Assembly: GCA_947462335.1 (NCBI GenBank)
Contig: OX381706.1
Coordinates: 12,686,784 to 12,750,783 of the forward strand
Source: Harmothoe impar
Taxonomy: Eukaryota > Annelida > Polychaeta > Phyllodocida > Polynoidae
Length of the DNA stretch: 64,000 nucleotides
Reading direction: 5' to 3'
The notes under the pieces are model-generated. The model was not told the origin of the DNA. It did not search any database and saw only the letters and a list, made by a program, of their open reading frames with translations. A program made the position numbers and the translations under genes. How positions within the stretch are numbered: position 1 is the stretch's first letter; each line of letters starts with the position of its first letter. Positions 10,275-20,756 of this stretch are shown here, in pieces.

Positions 10275-11174
10275 ATGTCCTCCGAGACAGACCACCAACA
10301 GGTGGACCCTCTTCAAGAGGGCGACTCCGCTAGCGGAGGAAATGAGGTTGTTAATCAACCTGACCTCGTGGACCAGGAATCTCTGGATTTCCTGGGACAA
10401 GGGGAGATAATGGACGTCGACGCTGACTCTCAGTCACCGCTTCGCCCTGCTAATGTCGCCGCCAATTACTTGGAAGGTCTAGACATTGAGGCCATCAGCC
10501 CTGCTGACGGTCGCGCTGATACCGGTGAAGCTGAGTATCAGGATCCGGGTCTATTGTACCATGGAGAACCGCCGGCGGACGTTGAAAAACCCCGCCCGGC
10601 AGTACCAACACTAGGAGGCTTCATGTCCAATTACGATGGACGTGAAGTAGAACTGCACGAGGACGTGCTAAGACTCACGGCGGAGGGAGCTCCCCGCCGG
10701 ATAGACCCGCTCACGAGCCAGGCGATATTGCTCTTCCTGTTAGTGGAGGAGCAGGAGGAGATGCCCCCGGACTGGTTTGTGTACTGGGAGGCACTCCAGA
10801 AAGGACTACGCGTATGCTACTGCTTACGACGAGCTGTCTTCGATTTGCATATCGCAGACATAAAGCGGTTAATGCCCGCACTCCCAATTCTGTCTCTGGA
10901 GCCGAATTGTGGAGTTGCCGGGATGTTGTTGACTGGGGTCAACAGATACCGGGCGCGAATCGGGAAACTCCGAGAGCCGAAAACCCGGAAGGAGTACGAG
11001 ATTGCTGCCGCTAATACGCAGGGGGTAGTTTCGTATGTCCTGGATGTAGCCACTATTGAAGACTACATGGATTCTCACAACGTCAAACGAGATATTGCCA
11101 TTTTTGTTTGGTTGATGAGGCGGTTCGTACAGTACGAACCAGATCTTCCAGTGCGGAGGAGAAGGCGCGAATAA
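10275..11174 (+). CDS. accessory ORF3 of the Gypsy element (unknown function)
   Basis: 299 residues from an ATG with A at -3. I do not recognise the family. Residues 1-110 are acidic and look disordered. Residues about 125-290 look folded and helical, with hydrophobic blocks (ILLFLLVEEQ, IAIFVWLMRRF) that are too short and too charged to be clear membrane spans. The protein ends in an arginine run. There is no signal peptide or transmembrane anchor, so it does not resemble an envelope protein despite its position after pol. It overlaps ORF4, which is in the -1 frame. It may act with ORF4 as a nuclear or particle accessory; that is inference. Confidence 0.7.
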   Translation: MSSETDHQQVDPLQEGDSASGGNEVVNQPDLVDQESLDFLGQGEIMDVDADSQSPLRPANVAANYLEGLDIEAISPADGRADTGEAEYQDPGLLYHGEPPADVEKPRPAVPTLGGFMSNYDGREVELHEDVLRLTAEGAPRRIDPLTSQAILLFLLVEEQEEMPPDWFVYWEALQKGLRVCYCLRRAVFDLHIADIKRLMPALPILSLEPNCGVAGMLLTGVNRYRARIGKLREPKTRKEYEIAAANTQGVVSYVLDVATIEDYMDSHNVKRDIAIFVWLMRRFVQYEPDLPVRRRRRE

Positions 11175-13456
11175 AAGCGCTGAAAGCCACACCTAGGGGG
11201 CGCGGCAGTAAAGGTGAGAGGGGGGCCTCAAACCGGTCAAGCTCGGCCGACAGTAACCAGACGGACAAGTTTGTCCAGGAGAGAGGACGTCAGGCTCGCC
11301 GGAACGAGAAGGCAAGATTAGCTAACTTGCCGGACTCTGTATTAGCAGAGGGATTACCGGAACAACCTTCCGGAGGACAGCCCGTTATTCCCCGGGCTGA
11401 GGAGGTAACGGATGCGCCCTCCAACACCAACACCACCACCACCATCCCGGCCCTTGTGGCAGATATGACCGCCGCCGCGGGAGCAGCGGCCGCCGTGGCG
11501 GCTGCGCTGGTATTTAATCCAGCACGTCTCAGCCCTCTCCGTAGTCCGGCTCATTCGGATCCGGAAGAGGGAGAGGTTCCGGCTAACGCTGAGGAACCAG
11601 GAAATGCCCCAGAGGACCCCATCCCGCCTAATGACGTGATGAGGCGGATCTGGCAGAACGCGAACAATAAGTTCCGCGTGTTTATTCCCAATTCATGGGA
11701 ACAGTGTCCGATTGGTCCTACCAATTTCGGATGTCCACTTGCGATCAACTGTAAAGGTCAGAGTGACGATGAGGATTGGATCCGGAATACCCCCCGGGAC
11801 CGTCCTCCGTCTGCTTTTTATCAGCAGTGGCTAGATCAACTCAGGATCCTGCCGGATACTTACTATAGTAAGGAGCAGAAAGAAAAACTTCTTTTTGCGA
11901 TTAACCGCTGGTATAGCCAACGGGAAAGAAACTGGTGCCCATTCGCTACGTGTGTAAACACGATTGGCACAGACAGAACCGTGTTTGTAACAAAGCAACG
12001 GTTTCTGCGTCACCTCTGTGAAAATCACATGCACCACTGTGTGGTGTACCACTGTGATATCACAGTAGGTAGGGAGTCCCAGCTGTGTAACGGGTGTTTA
12101 GAACCCCGGAGAGGTGAGCTCATGCGCCACATGAAGGATTGCCATAATATGGGAATCAGTGTAGCTCGCAATCGTGTGAATGCGCTACATGATGCCGTAT
12201 GTGACCAGTACAAGTCACTCACGGAGGAACAGAAGGCTAAGATCCGGCCGGCAACTCCCTTCTACTGCGAGGTCGCAGATGGGAAGTTCAAAGCCAGGAT
12301 TGCCAGAGTGGACGGACGATATAAGTTCGCCATGAATGACGAGGAATATACGGTGTTATGCACTACCCGTACTTCCCGCAGAGGTGGCGGTAGTTTCCGT
12401 CAGCCGGAAACCCGGGGTAGTTCCCGGGGGAAGAGCCGGTCCGCCCGCGACCGCTCTCGATCTCCTGCGGTCTCACCTGGACCAAAACGGAGACATGCCG
12501 GATCCAATTTGGAGGAACTCGATAATTCCTACTATGGGATTTATCATGCCCCGGAAGGTCGCGACTATTATCGCGAGTATCCAGACCCGCTGTTTACAGA
12601 CCGGAAAGATCGGAAACGTGATTCCGGTGGTCAAGCGGCGGCGACTAACATGGATTACCGTTCTAGACGTCTGAGCAGTTCAGACAGTGCCGACAGTCAA
12701 CCTGACTGTGGAGGTGCCCGGCCTAAAGAACCGGCTACCAGAACAAAGGCTTCCCTGCCTTTGACGTACCATCTGGGGACAACTGCAAAGCTAACCCCCA
12801 GGGACGTCCGGTCACCCACTACCCCAACTCGGGACATGCAGGGCTTGACCGTGAAAGCTGAACCAAAATCACTAATCTCAGTGGTAACGCCTCGGGGCAT
12901 AACTGTCCCGAAGGCTGCAGCGGTTGCGAAAGCGCCGCAAGCGGATGTTAAACCCGTGATTCCTGCAGCCCAGGAGCCGGTTGTCATCCAGCCAGTCGCG
13001 GGCACCTCCCGCACGGAAACTACCGGTGGCGTAAAGTTAAAATACGTCCCGATAGTCAACTACTTCTCTCGGGAAGAGAAGGCGAGCTGCGAAGTGGGAC
13101 AGAGAATTGTAACAGAATTCCAGGAGTCCCAACGCGAGCTGGCGGTGGAGTATAACACCAAAATGTTAGGCCTGTTCACGCATGGCCTAAAGATTGCCCA
13201 CCGGGAGGAGAAAGCATTGGTCGCTGTCGGCAATGCTGACTACTTGGCTAAAAAGTCAAGGGAAGCTGCTTCAGGCCAAAAGACTGCTGAGGCCGCCGCA
13301 GGGTTCGTTCAGCAAGAGAACGAGAAGTTAACCAAACGGTTACAGGACATGAACGTAAAATTTTACGGGGTGTTCGGCGTGACTATCGATACCTGGGATG
13401 GCACAACTGAGCACGCGCTTGCTTTAATGAGGGCAAGAGATGAACCATTAGGTTAA
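11060..13456 (+). CDS. accessory ORF4 of the Gypsy element, zinc-finger protein
   Basis: The frame is open from 11060; a TTG at 11108 would give 782 residues, but the first ATG lies over 100 codons further in. It is therefore probably joined to ORF3 by -1 frameshifting or splicing. A basic N-terminus and an alanine-rich stretch precede a cysteine/histidine block (about residues 205-360). That block includes WCPFATC followed by RHLCENHMHHC and a second finger of the type CNGC-X10-HMKDCH. The middle is Arg/Ser-rich (RGSSRGKSRSARDRSRS), and the C-terminus (about 660-770) is probably a coiled coil. Nucleic-acid binding is likely. I do not recognise the family. Its GC-rich composition contrasts with the AT-rich sequence that follows. 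Confidence 0.7.
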   Translation, partial: RLHGFSQRQTRYCHFCLVDEAVRTVRTRSSSAEEKARIKALKATPRGRGSKGERGASNRSSSADSNQTDKFVQERGRQARRNEKARLANLPDSVLAEGLPEQPSGGQPVIPRAEEVTDAPSNTNTTTTIPALVADMTAAAGAAAAVAAALVFNPARLSPLRSPAHSDPEEGEVPANAEEPGNAPEDPIPPNDVMRRIWQNANNKFRVFIPNSWEQCPIGPTNFGCPLAINCKGQSDDEDWIRNTPRDRPPSAFYQQWLDQLRILPDTYYSKEQKEKLLFAINRWYSQRERNWCPFATCVNTIGTDRTVFVTKQRFLRHLCENHMHHCVVYHCDITVGRESQLCNGCLEPRRGELMRHMKDCHNMGISVARNRVNALHDAVCDQYKSLTEEQKAKIRPATPFYCEVADGKFKARIARVDGRYKFAMNDEEYTVLCTTRTSRRGGGSFRQPETRGSSRGKSRSARDRSRSPAVSPGPKRRHAGSNLEELDNSYYGIYHAPEGRDYYREYPDPLFTDRKDRKRDSGGQAAATNMDYRSRRLSSSDSADSQPDCGGARPKEPATRTKASLPLTYHLGTTAKLTPRDVRSPTTPTRDMQGLTVKAEPKSLISVVTPRGITVPKAAAVAKAPQADVKPVIPAAQEPVVIQPVAGTSRTETTGGVKLKYVPIVNYFSREEKASCEVGQRIVTEFQESQRELAVEYNTKMLGLFTHGLKIAHREEKALVAVGNADYLAKKSREAASGQKTAEAAAGFVQQENEKLTKRLQDMNVKFYGVFGVTIDTWDGTTEHALALMRARDEPLG

Positions 13457-14911
13457 AAAGACTAATAAAAGGTTCTGAGTCTATTTCTAATTCTTTTAGG
13501 AATAGAGGAGGGAACTATAATAGTTTCCGGATAGATTAATTGTTGTTTCATTTAATCTGACGTCATAAATTGTTTATGACGGGGTATCCCTTTTTGAGGG
13601 GAGGGGCATCTTTTTAGAGGCATATGGATCAACGCGGGGGGAACCTTCCGTGGAAGCTCTGGACTTACCTAACTACTCAACTCTCAACTATAGCCTACCG
13701 ATGGGGAATCAGGACTCCACCGGGAAGCTACCAAACTAACGTCCCTGAAACTAACTTTTGGGATACGTTACCATGATGTGTTCCTGATACTATTATGCTG
13801 AGTTATAAACTGTTCCCGTCCAAAGGATTACGTGTCAAACAGACAATGCTCGTGGTTCCAGATCTACTTATATATTTCATGAACATTCCTGGAGCTAGGA
13901 TTACGTGTTAAACGGACAGTACTCGTGGTTTCCAGCCGGATTATAGTTATATATGTCATGAACTTTACTGGAGCGAGGACGGGATACTTATCGAGCTGTA
14001 TACATATGAACTTACCTTCGGGTGATATTTATCCAAGAAACAGTATTAAGAAGAGGAGAGCACCTCACTCATTCGTCTATTAGAAGCGGAGAGCACCTTG
14101 ACCACAACTAGATCACCAGTAAGCTATATTTAATTGTAAGGGTTTCCGGGTACACTGCCAGGTTACTCATTAAAACGTTTTTAATATATAAAATATATCA
14201 TTATTATGTGATACATATCACCTCAGGTGTTCCAATAAGGTATTCTCATATTTACCTTATGAATCGGGTTTCATAATATGCTATATATGAAGATTGTATG
14301 ATCTGATAAGCTAGGAAACGTGGCTACCCGTAATGTTTATATGAAGTCGTTAAGACTATGTGTATATACTAAATATACCGCCAGGTATTGTCGTGTGTGT
14401 TGACTCTGTTGTATGTTGCGAGAGATATTAATACTCCGGTTATATAATCGGATTACCCGGCTTAAAACAAAGGCTGTGGTTACTGTTATCCATTGTGTGA
14501 ATGTTTTCATTAAATCACAAATCAATGTAAGACGCTGGTGGTTGTGAGTCCTTATCAGGACTGGTTTTTAATAACTTTTCTGTTCAACTTAAATATATAC
14601 ACACCCCACGCGCATTTTTTTAAATAACCGAGTAAGGAAACTTCATAAGGAAGTCATATCGAAATGTGTCAAGCCGTTCGATTGTATGTATGATATTATA
14701 TTCACTTGTCATAAAACATACCTAAATCATCTATTACAGTGGTTGCTATTACAGCCATATTTATATTGAGTTTGATGATCTCGCTTGTGTAGTATGTCGT
14801 GATAATATGTTACGCCCCTAGTTACTGTATAGACAATAACTGTAAAGTCGTTGTTCTAAAAAGTTTTCTATGTACTAGGAAAACAGTATATATGTTCGTT
14901 ACCACCTAGTT
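13457..14911 (+). other. non-coding 3' region of the Gypsy element
   Basis: About 1.45 kb with no credible ORF, AT-rich towards the LTR. It includes an imperfect tandem duplication (13824-13896 and 13897-13975, each starting AGGATTACGTGT) with the start of a third copy, and a short repeated GGAGAGCACCT pair near 14058 and 14089. It could hold packaging or export signals; nothing in the sequence decides this. Confidence 0.6.
13824..13975 (+). repeat. imperfect tandem duplication, 73 and 79 bp units
   Basis: Both units begin AGGATTACGTGT and end CATGAAC...CTGGAGC, with scattered substitutions and small indels. A third unit starts at 13976 and is lost after a few bases. Confidence 0.75.
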
Positions 14912-14915
14912 TTGT

Positions 14916-14928
14916 CTAGGGGGGGTAG
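14916..14928 (+). other. polypurine tract
   Basis: An AGGGGGGGTAG-type purine run ends immediately before the TG of the 3' LTR, where plus-strand DNA synthesis should be primed. Confidence 0.7.
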
Positions 14929-15412
14929 TGTAGGGGCATGATATTACATATTAATCTCATACACGGTATTTCCGGGTAACGTCTGTTTACTCGGCTTCTC
15001 CACCTGGAGCTAGTGCACACAGTTCCCGGGAGAGGGCGCAGGTCCTCTTCAGGTGACCGTGTGCCGCTCTCAGGTGGGCGGCCGACCCACCCACCTGGCC
15101 ACGTGACCTAAGAGCCGGTGTTATATAAGACCCATGTGTTTACCTGGAACGGCAGTCAGTGCAGACCCGACTGACGAGAGACTTCACATGTCCAACCGTG
15201 CGGACAGAGTTGTATGCTAAGAGTTGTATACTGACCGTTTCCTCTATTTATAGAGAAACCTGATCTACCTGTGTGTATTAATTCTACACTGATCGTTCCC
15301 TAGTAAAGGAACTAGAGTTGTTATTCTTGTGAATAAAGACAGATATATTCTCGCACCTGGAAACTGCCGTGATCGTTGTTCTTTAACCTAGAGTTAACTA
15401 CGAACCACCACA
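14929..15412 (+). repeat. 3' LTR
   Basis: 484 bp, matching the 5' LTR except for two substitutions. Its TATA is at 15122-15128 and its AATAAA at 15332-15337. It ends CA at 15411-15412 and is followed by the ATAT target repeat. Confidence 0.95.
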
Positions 15413-16449
15413 ATATGCACAATAAAAATGCAATCTGTTATTTAACATCTGACATTCTGCTAAATTTCTTTTAATCATCCTGAAAGTCGGTCAGGTCAAT
15501 GATCTCAAATGAAAGACAAAGCATTGCAAAGTACTAAACACTGCACTTTAAGAGCAGCAGTGTTTCTATGTGCTTTACATGATCAATGATAGTACCTGTA
15601 GGTTACTTGTCAATCCCGCTTTTGTGCATCGCAAATAGGAGAAAAGAATTATGAATTTTACAAAGCCCTTAAATTGTCAAATTAAGGTACAGATTATATG
15701 GCCCCTATGGCTCATAATAATACATAGCAGAAAGCTACAGTAGAGAAAAAAATAGGGAAAATGTGACTCCCACAGATTTTTTTGCTCTTGTTAACGCCCT
15801 ACCCCCTTAATAGTTGTGTAAAGATAGTGGGAATTATGAAGGATATTCATTGAATCTGTCATATAACCACCATAATTCAAAAGGGAGAAAAAGACATGGA
15901 AGGAATATCTGGTTGAAATTGTGGACCCTCCACCTAGTTTATTCATAGATTGGTCTCCAAAGGTCAGTTTATCATAATTACCCATGAATTCCCAATTCCA
16001 GTACCGTTAGTTTATACATCAGTCACTGTCAAATATTTGCGGCACATCAACTTCACCTGACTGTACATGGCATTTACAATATGAAGTGTACTTAGTAATC
16101 CATACATGAGCACTCATCGTGATAAACGAGAGTCAGGCTGATTTTCCTTCAAAAGCCATTAGATTCCCAAGAAATAATCCCTTTTTAAGAGTCAAGTATT
16201 TTCATTTTATTTCATTTGGAGAAACAAAGTTACTATGCAGCCTGAGCAAGTAACTTGCCAGTGCTGTATTGCTTCATCATGCTGACCATTCAGGAGTGTC
16301 CCAACCCCTTAGGATCGCGATAACACTGCATTCATGAAATCATTAATGTCGTTCTTAAAGGCTTAAACAGTGAGTTAATGTTGGACCCTGAATTTCTTTC
16401 TAGTTTGCCATCATTTCTTACTTTAAAAACAGTATATTCGTGTAACACA
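15413..16449. other. host spacer downstream of the GH30 gene
   Basis: No gene seen. 15490-15560 resembles 2315-2390. At about 16240-16370 there is a decayed copy of the CCCTTTAAGGA inverted-repeat family (motif AGTAACTTGCCAGTGCTG). Confidence 0.5.
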
Positions 16450-16455
16450 TTTATT
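16450..16455 (-). terminator. polyadenylation signal of the GH30 gene
   Basis: AATAAA on the minus strand, about 35 nt beyond the stop codon at 16490-16492. Confidence 0.7.
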
Positions 16456-16489
16456 TCTCAGTGATGGATACATAGAACAAAGAGGAATT

Positions 16490-17812
16490 TCACTCGTTAC
16501 ACTTTTGTACCAGGGTTATGACACCACCGCGCACCATACGGTCAATATGATAATTTTTGCCCTGCATAGTGACACTTATTTTTCCATTCATATCACTGCC
16601 CCATCCATTGGTAATGATTACTACCACATCACCCTCAGGGTTCCTGAAAGCGACCGAGATGACCTTCTGGTCTTCACGCTGGGAAGATTCAATACGCACG
16701 GCACCAGGTTTCACATACTTGGCAAAGTGCTTCAGGATCTGGTACTCAGTGTTACTGCTGAATCCACCGTTGTCATCAATAGTGATAACTCCGCGGCAAT
16801 TCGTGCAGCCTCTAACGTCCACCATAGGACCATGCCTCGGGTCCAGAGCCATGTTCCAGAGAGTGGCGCTGACGGCGCCATTGCGGGTCTGCCCGGTGAA
16901 TATGTTCTCTGAGTTCCACACCATTCCCCCATCGTACGTACCATCAGTGCCCGAGCATTCAGTAAAGTAGAGCTTCTTGTCCGGGTATTTTCTCGTGACT
17001 TCCTGAACATTGTTCTGGTTGCCACCATAGCAATGGAAGCCTGTGCCATCGATGTAGGATCGAGCTTCGGCGTCGCGGAGCACCTCGAGTGGATAGCCAA
17101 CGTTGTCCCAGTTGTGATCCCAGATGACGATCTTAGTGTTGATACCATTAGCTTTGAACTGCCTCCCCATAGCCTTCACCAGCTTTGCCTCCTGGTGGGC
17201 CTCTAGCTTCATGGTGGGGTACCCTCCACTGGTGTGCTCCGGCTCGTTCTGTGGGGTAACCGCATCAATCTCAATACCCACCGCTTGGTAAGCCTGGATA
17301 AACTTAACAAAGTATTTGGCATATGTCTCATAGTATTTGTCCTTATCAATGAACTGTCCACCTCTTGTGTTGTAGTTGTATTTCATCCAGGCTGGTGCGC
17401 TCCATGGCGAGGCAATGAATTTGACATTGCAGTTTATACGCCGGATCTCCTGAAGGAGAGGAATAATAAACTGCCTGTCCTTGTCGATATTGAAATTCCT
17501 CAGGTCAAAGTCATCAGCGGTGTCTGCGTAGGTGTAAGGGGAAACCGCCTGGAAGTCAGAACCGCCCATGACGACCCGGATGTAAGAAATACCAGCCCCA
17601 TTAATAGGATCAAACAGGTGCCTTAGTGTGGCATCCCTGTTTGAAGCCTTGTTCCAGAGTAGGTGGGCAGCTGCATTAGAGATGGCTGCTCCAAAACCTT
17701 TCATGGTTTGGTACGATCTGGTGGGATCCACATAGATGCTAATGTCCTTGGTCCATCCTTGTGGGTTTAAAGGTCCAACGCTCTTGAAGTCGTAACCGTT
17801 CTTAACCAAGAC
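16490..17812 (-). CDS. glucosylceramidase-like GH30 protein, large catalytic exon
   Basis: Glycoside hydrolase family 30; the family cleaves beta-glucosyl bonds, typically glucosylceramide in lysosomes or outside cells. The frame is open to 17866, but the exon probably starts at 17812, after a pyrimidine-rich stretch and AG. Counting from 17866, the barrel motifs run in order: MKGFGAAISNAAA, YTYADTADDFDL, FIASPWSAPAWMKY, the acid/base TPQNEP (E208), GTGFHCYGG, the nucleophile FTECSG (E303), WNMALDP and GCTNCRGVITID. A C-terminal beta domain follows. Both catalytic glutamates are present. About 440 residues in a single exon is odd, since vertebrate GBA is cut by many introns. GCTNCRGVITID and FHCYGG look closer to bacterial members, by memory only. 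Confidence 0.85.
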   Translation of the reverse strand, partial: VLVKNGYDFKSVGPLNPQGWTKDISIYVDPTRSYQTMKGFGAAISNAAAHLLWNKASNRDATLRHLFDPINGAGISYIRVVMGGSDFQAVSPYTYADTADDFDLRNFNIDKDRQFIIPLLQEIRRINCNVKFIASPWSAPAWMKYNYNTRGGQFIDKDKYYETYAKYFVKFIQAYQAVGIEIDAVTPQNEPEHTSGGYPTMKLEAHQEAKLVKAMGRQFKANGINTKIVIWDHNWDNVGYPLEVLRDAEARSYIDGTGFHCYGGNQNNVQEVTRKYPDKKLYFTECSGTDGTYDGGMVWNSENIFTGQTRNGAVSATLWNMALDPRHGPMVDVRGCTNCRGVITIDDNGGFSSNTEYQILKHFAKYVKPGAVRIESSQREDQKVISVAFRNPEGDVVVIITNGWGSDMNGKISVTMQGKNYHIDRMVRGGVITLVQKCNE

Positions 17813-19269
17813 CTTATTATATAATACACATAGGGAAAAATGGGGACATTGAGGCCTGGCACCCAATCATAACTAAAGGGGGCTCAAATACTACTTTTCT
17901 ATGCAGTTCTCATTTCAGCGTATATATATGCACTTTCATGATTGAAAGCCAATATTTAAAGCCAATTCGGTTGCCTCCCCCTGGCGCCCCCTAATGAAGA
18001 TTTGCTTCCTACACCTCTGCTACTATGTGATCAGCCTCTCTATATATAAACATCTAAAGAAAATAGGGTTACAGTATGAAAATGAATACGCGAAGCTGGT
18101 AATTTCAAATACATATATGAGTTCAAATCTTTCCTTATTAAGGACGCTTGGTGATTGTCTTACTTCAAAAATTACAAAACATTGTGTTCATTTGGTAATA
18201 GCATAATAGGTATGGGCAAATATAATATGATGTAAGCATGTTTTAATCCTAATACATCTAGTAAAGGCTCCTCTCTACAAACCATGGGCAGAACAGCTGC
18301 CTAGTGTCTAGTACTCTCGTCTTTCATCTAAAGTGCATGGTCAGCATTATATGCATATTTACCTGTCAAATATCTGTCTGCATCGCCTCCCAAACGAGCA
18401 TGCTCCTGCCATACCTTGAAACAAACAAAGCAATGCGTCTCTTAATTATACCAAGGAATGTTTTTGATCAGTATTCTGCGTTTTAAAAGAAATGAGAGTA
18501 TAGCATTTCAAAAGTTCATTGCCTGCCATTAAACAACAGACAGACAGGGAATTTTGACAACGAGTCAAATTAATATCTTAGTTTAGGGAGTGTGGATCTA
18601 GTGAGGTGCAGTTGGCTGGCCTAGTTCACTTCTATGTTCATTCAATGGGGTTATTAGTCTTGGTGAAAAATCACCTTATACAGATGGCTAAATCATGAAT
18701 TGTCTACTATTTATACGAACTAAATAACTATCTAGTCTAGCCAGATATATAATCTAGATTAGATGTGTCTGCCTTTTTTTTTACAGAAAAAAATAGGTTC
18801 AAAATAAACAGAATGTGTCATCAAATTTCTCTAGTATTCCGTACTCCAGTGCTCCTCAAGCGTGTATGTGGATTCCATAGTTGAAGTGTGATGGGAATCA
18901 ATATTACTATTCACGTCACGATTGTCATTACCTTCAACCTTTAAATAACTAAATACTTCCACGAAAGATGAATGTCAAGTCACGATTTTGCCACTTTCAA
19001 AACTTTTGTGTTTTAAATTTACTCTAAATATTATAGCCTATAATAATACCCTTGTCAATTCTCCGTCAACCCCACCCTCCTCCTCTATGAAGGTCTCGAT
19101 CTGCTCAGTTCGTACTGTTGCAGCAATGATCTGAGAATTGAACCTTCAATGTAAGTTGGACCATTTAAATGGTGATTTTCCCCTTCGATTGTTTAAGGCA
19201 CTTATTCGTCATGATGCATGAAGACATGGTGATGCATCCCAGCATTGACACAAGGGAGTATACAGCACT

Positions 19270-19597
19270 GCAGGCTGTGTCTCACGAAATTGGGCCTAGT
19301 TGAAAGTCTATGACAGAGTGCAATTTGTGAGAGGGTGCATTCTATGACCGGCTTTATTTAGGTTTATTTAGGGCAGATGTAGATATAAATTGAAATAAAG
19401 TGATATAAAGTCTTAAAAAACCCATTAACATTTTCCACCAGGTATATCGTCATCTGCTCTAAATAAAGCAGGTTTTTTTCAAGCCGGTCATAGATTGCAC
19501 ACGGTCAAAGATTGCACACGGTCATAGATTGCACCCGGTCATAGTTTGCACCCGGTCATAGACTATCAACTTGGCCCGACTTTGTGAGACAGCCTGC
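19270..19597. mobile_element. fold-back DNA element with 18-bp internal array
   Basis: The ends are inverted repeats: GCAGGCTGTGTCTCAC on the left and GTGAGACAGCCTGC on the right. Inside the right arm an 18-bp unit (CGGTCATAGATTGCACAC) is repeated about four and a half times at 19485-19563. The left arm holds degraded inverted matches. It shares termini with 20430-20727. It is non-coding. Confidence 0.65.
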
Positions 19598-20429
19598 TCA
19601 GAAAGTTACTCGTAGATATAAAATGATGACAACACAAATATGGCGCCTTGAGTCCCTGAGGCATCATACACTGACAATCTGTAGGTTTCACACGTTAGTC
19701 AGTAGTGCCTAACCTTGGTCAGTCATAGGGATATGATGTATTTTCAATATTGGATTACGCAAAATAGCAATCTGATATTCAAAGATGACCAACAAAATGT
19801 AACTTAGTCAAGAAGAGCCATACTAATAGAAATCGAAATGCTAAGGTCGATGGTAAGTATTGACTAACCTGACTAACTTTGGTTGGGCGTATAGGGATCC
19901 AAAATTACTAACTAGGCTAGTTGCTACTGACTATGTTCTAGTGCTAATAGAATATCTGTGTACTGCAGCTCAACCTCGTAGGGTCAGCATGATGCATGAA
20001 AGCAATGGAGAGTTACTCACGATAGGGGTGCATTCATGCATCATGAATACCAATGGCAGGACACATTAATGCATTACTCTGATATTGTCTGGCTCCCTAT
20101 ACAACCTATCGCTTAATCATTATAGTCTAACCACGTTAGTCATTTTTAGCCTCCCTTTATGACCAATCTAGCTAGGTTAGTGAATATTGTCAAGTTGGTC
20201 AGTATTGACTAACTCACATTAGTGCATTTCAATCAGCTTTACTTGTAAAAGTTTCAGGCTAAGTCCTTTTGAGTTAGGCATTAGTCATATGCTGTTTTGT
20301 CTCAGTCATTCTTGAATAGCCCTAGATCATGCCTGACCAATGTCCCTATGACCAACCTGGGACAGGACCTTCAGACTAAGGGCCTGGGTATTTATATTTT
20401 CTGTGTATGTTACCGTTAAAGGGTTAAAT

Positions 20430-20727
20430 GGCTGTGTCTCACAAACTTGGGCCAATGTTTTTGTCTCGGACGGGGTGCCGTCTCTGACCAGGTGCCGTCT
20501 CTGACCAGGTGCCGTCTCCGGGTGCAGAAAAAAGTAGTTAAAAAAATTAAACTCATATATATATAAGGATTTGTAAAAACTTGATGGCGGTTGTTATATA
20601 ATTTCAATTAGCCTCCTGCTGTTGGAATTTTGACCTTATCATGCTAAACCGGTCAGAGACGGCACCTGGTCAGACACGGCATCTGGTCAGAGACAAAAAC
20701 ATTGGCCTGAGTTCGTGAGACACAGCC
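20430..20727. mobile_element. fold-back DNA element with 17-bp arrays in both arms
   Basis: The termini GGCTGTGTCTCACAAACTTG and its inverted copy (GTTCGTGAGACACAGCC) enclose direct copies of GACCAGGTGCCGTCTCT on the left and the reverse complement copies on the right. The element therefore folds on itself. Same family as 19270-19597 by the terminal 25 bp, but with an unrelated internal array. Confidence 0.65.
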
Positions 20728-20756
20728 TTATGGAGGGTAGAGGCCTGTGTACTTAC

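Larger units (their letters stand above)
2446..15412 (+). mobile_element. Ty3/Gypsy LTR retrotransposon, about 13 kb, apparently intact
   Basis: Two 484-bp direct repeats (2446-2929 and 14929-15412) start with TG and end with CA, and the element is flanked by ATAT on both sides (2442-2445 and 15413-15416). Inside come a primer-binding site, gag with a zinc knuckle, pol in the order protease, reverse transcriptase, RNase H, integrase (the Ty3/Gypsy order), two further ORFs, a long non-coding stretch and a polypurine tract. By eye the LTRs differ at only two positions and no ORF is broken, so the insertion is young. The length is roughly double that of a usual Gypsy element because of the extra ORFs and about 1.5 kb of 3' non-coding sequence. 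Confidence 0.95.
17813..20756 (-). other. presumed intron of the GH30 gene
   Basis: About 2.9 kb bounded by the GTAAGT donor and an AG acceptor. It contains two fold-back elements (19270-19597, 20430-20727) and, around 19690-20360, decayed copies of the TGACTAACCT repeat family that is better preserved at 38109 and 45790. A small missing exon should lie here. Nothing else is recognisable. Confidence 0.45.

Noticed and set aside
10275..13456. ORF3/ORF4 as an envelope gene
   Set aside because: No signal peptide, no membrane anchor, no glycoprotein-like cysteine pattern; zinc fingers and charged regions instead.
17813..17866. First 18 codons of the GH30 open frame as true N-terminus
   Set aside because: No homology or signal peptide; contains a pyrimidine-rich tract ending in AG, so it reads as an intron end.
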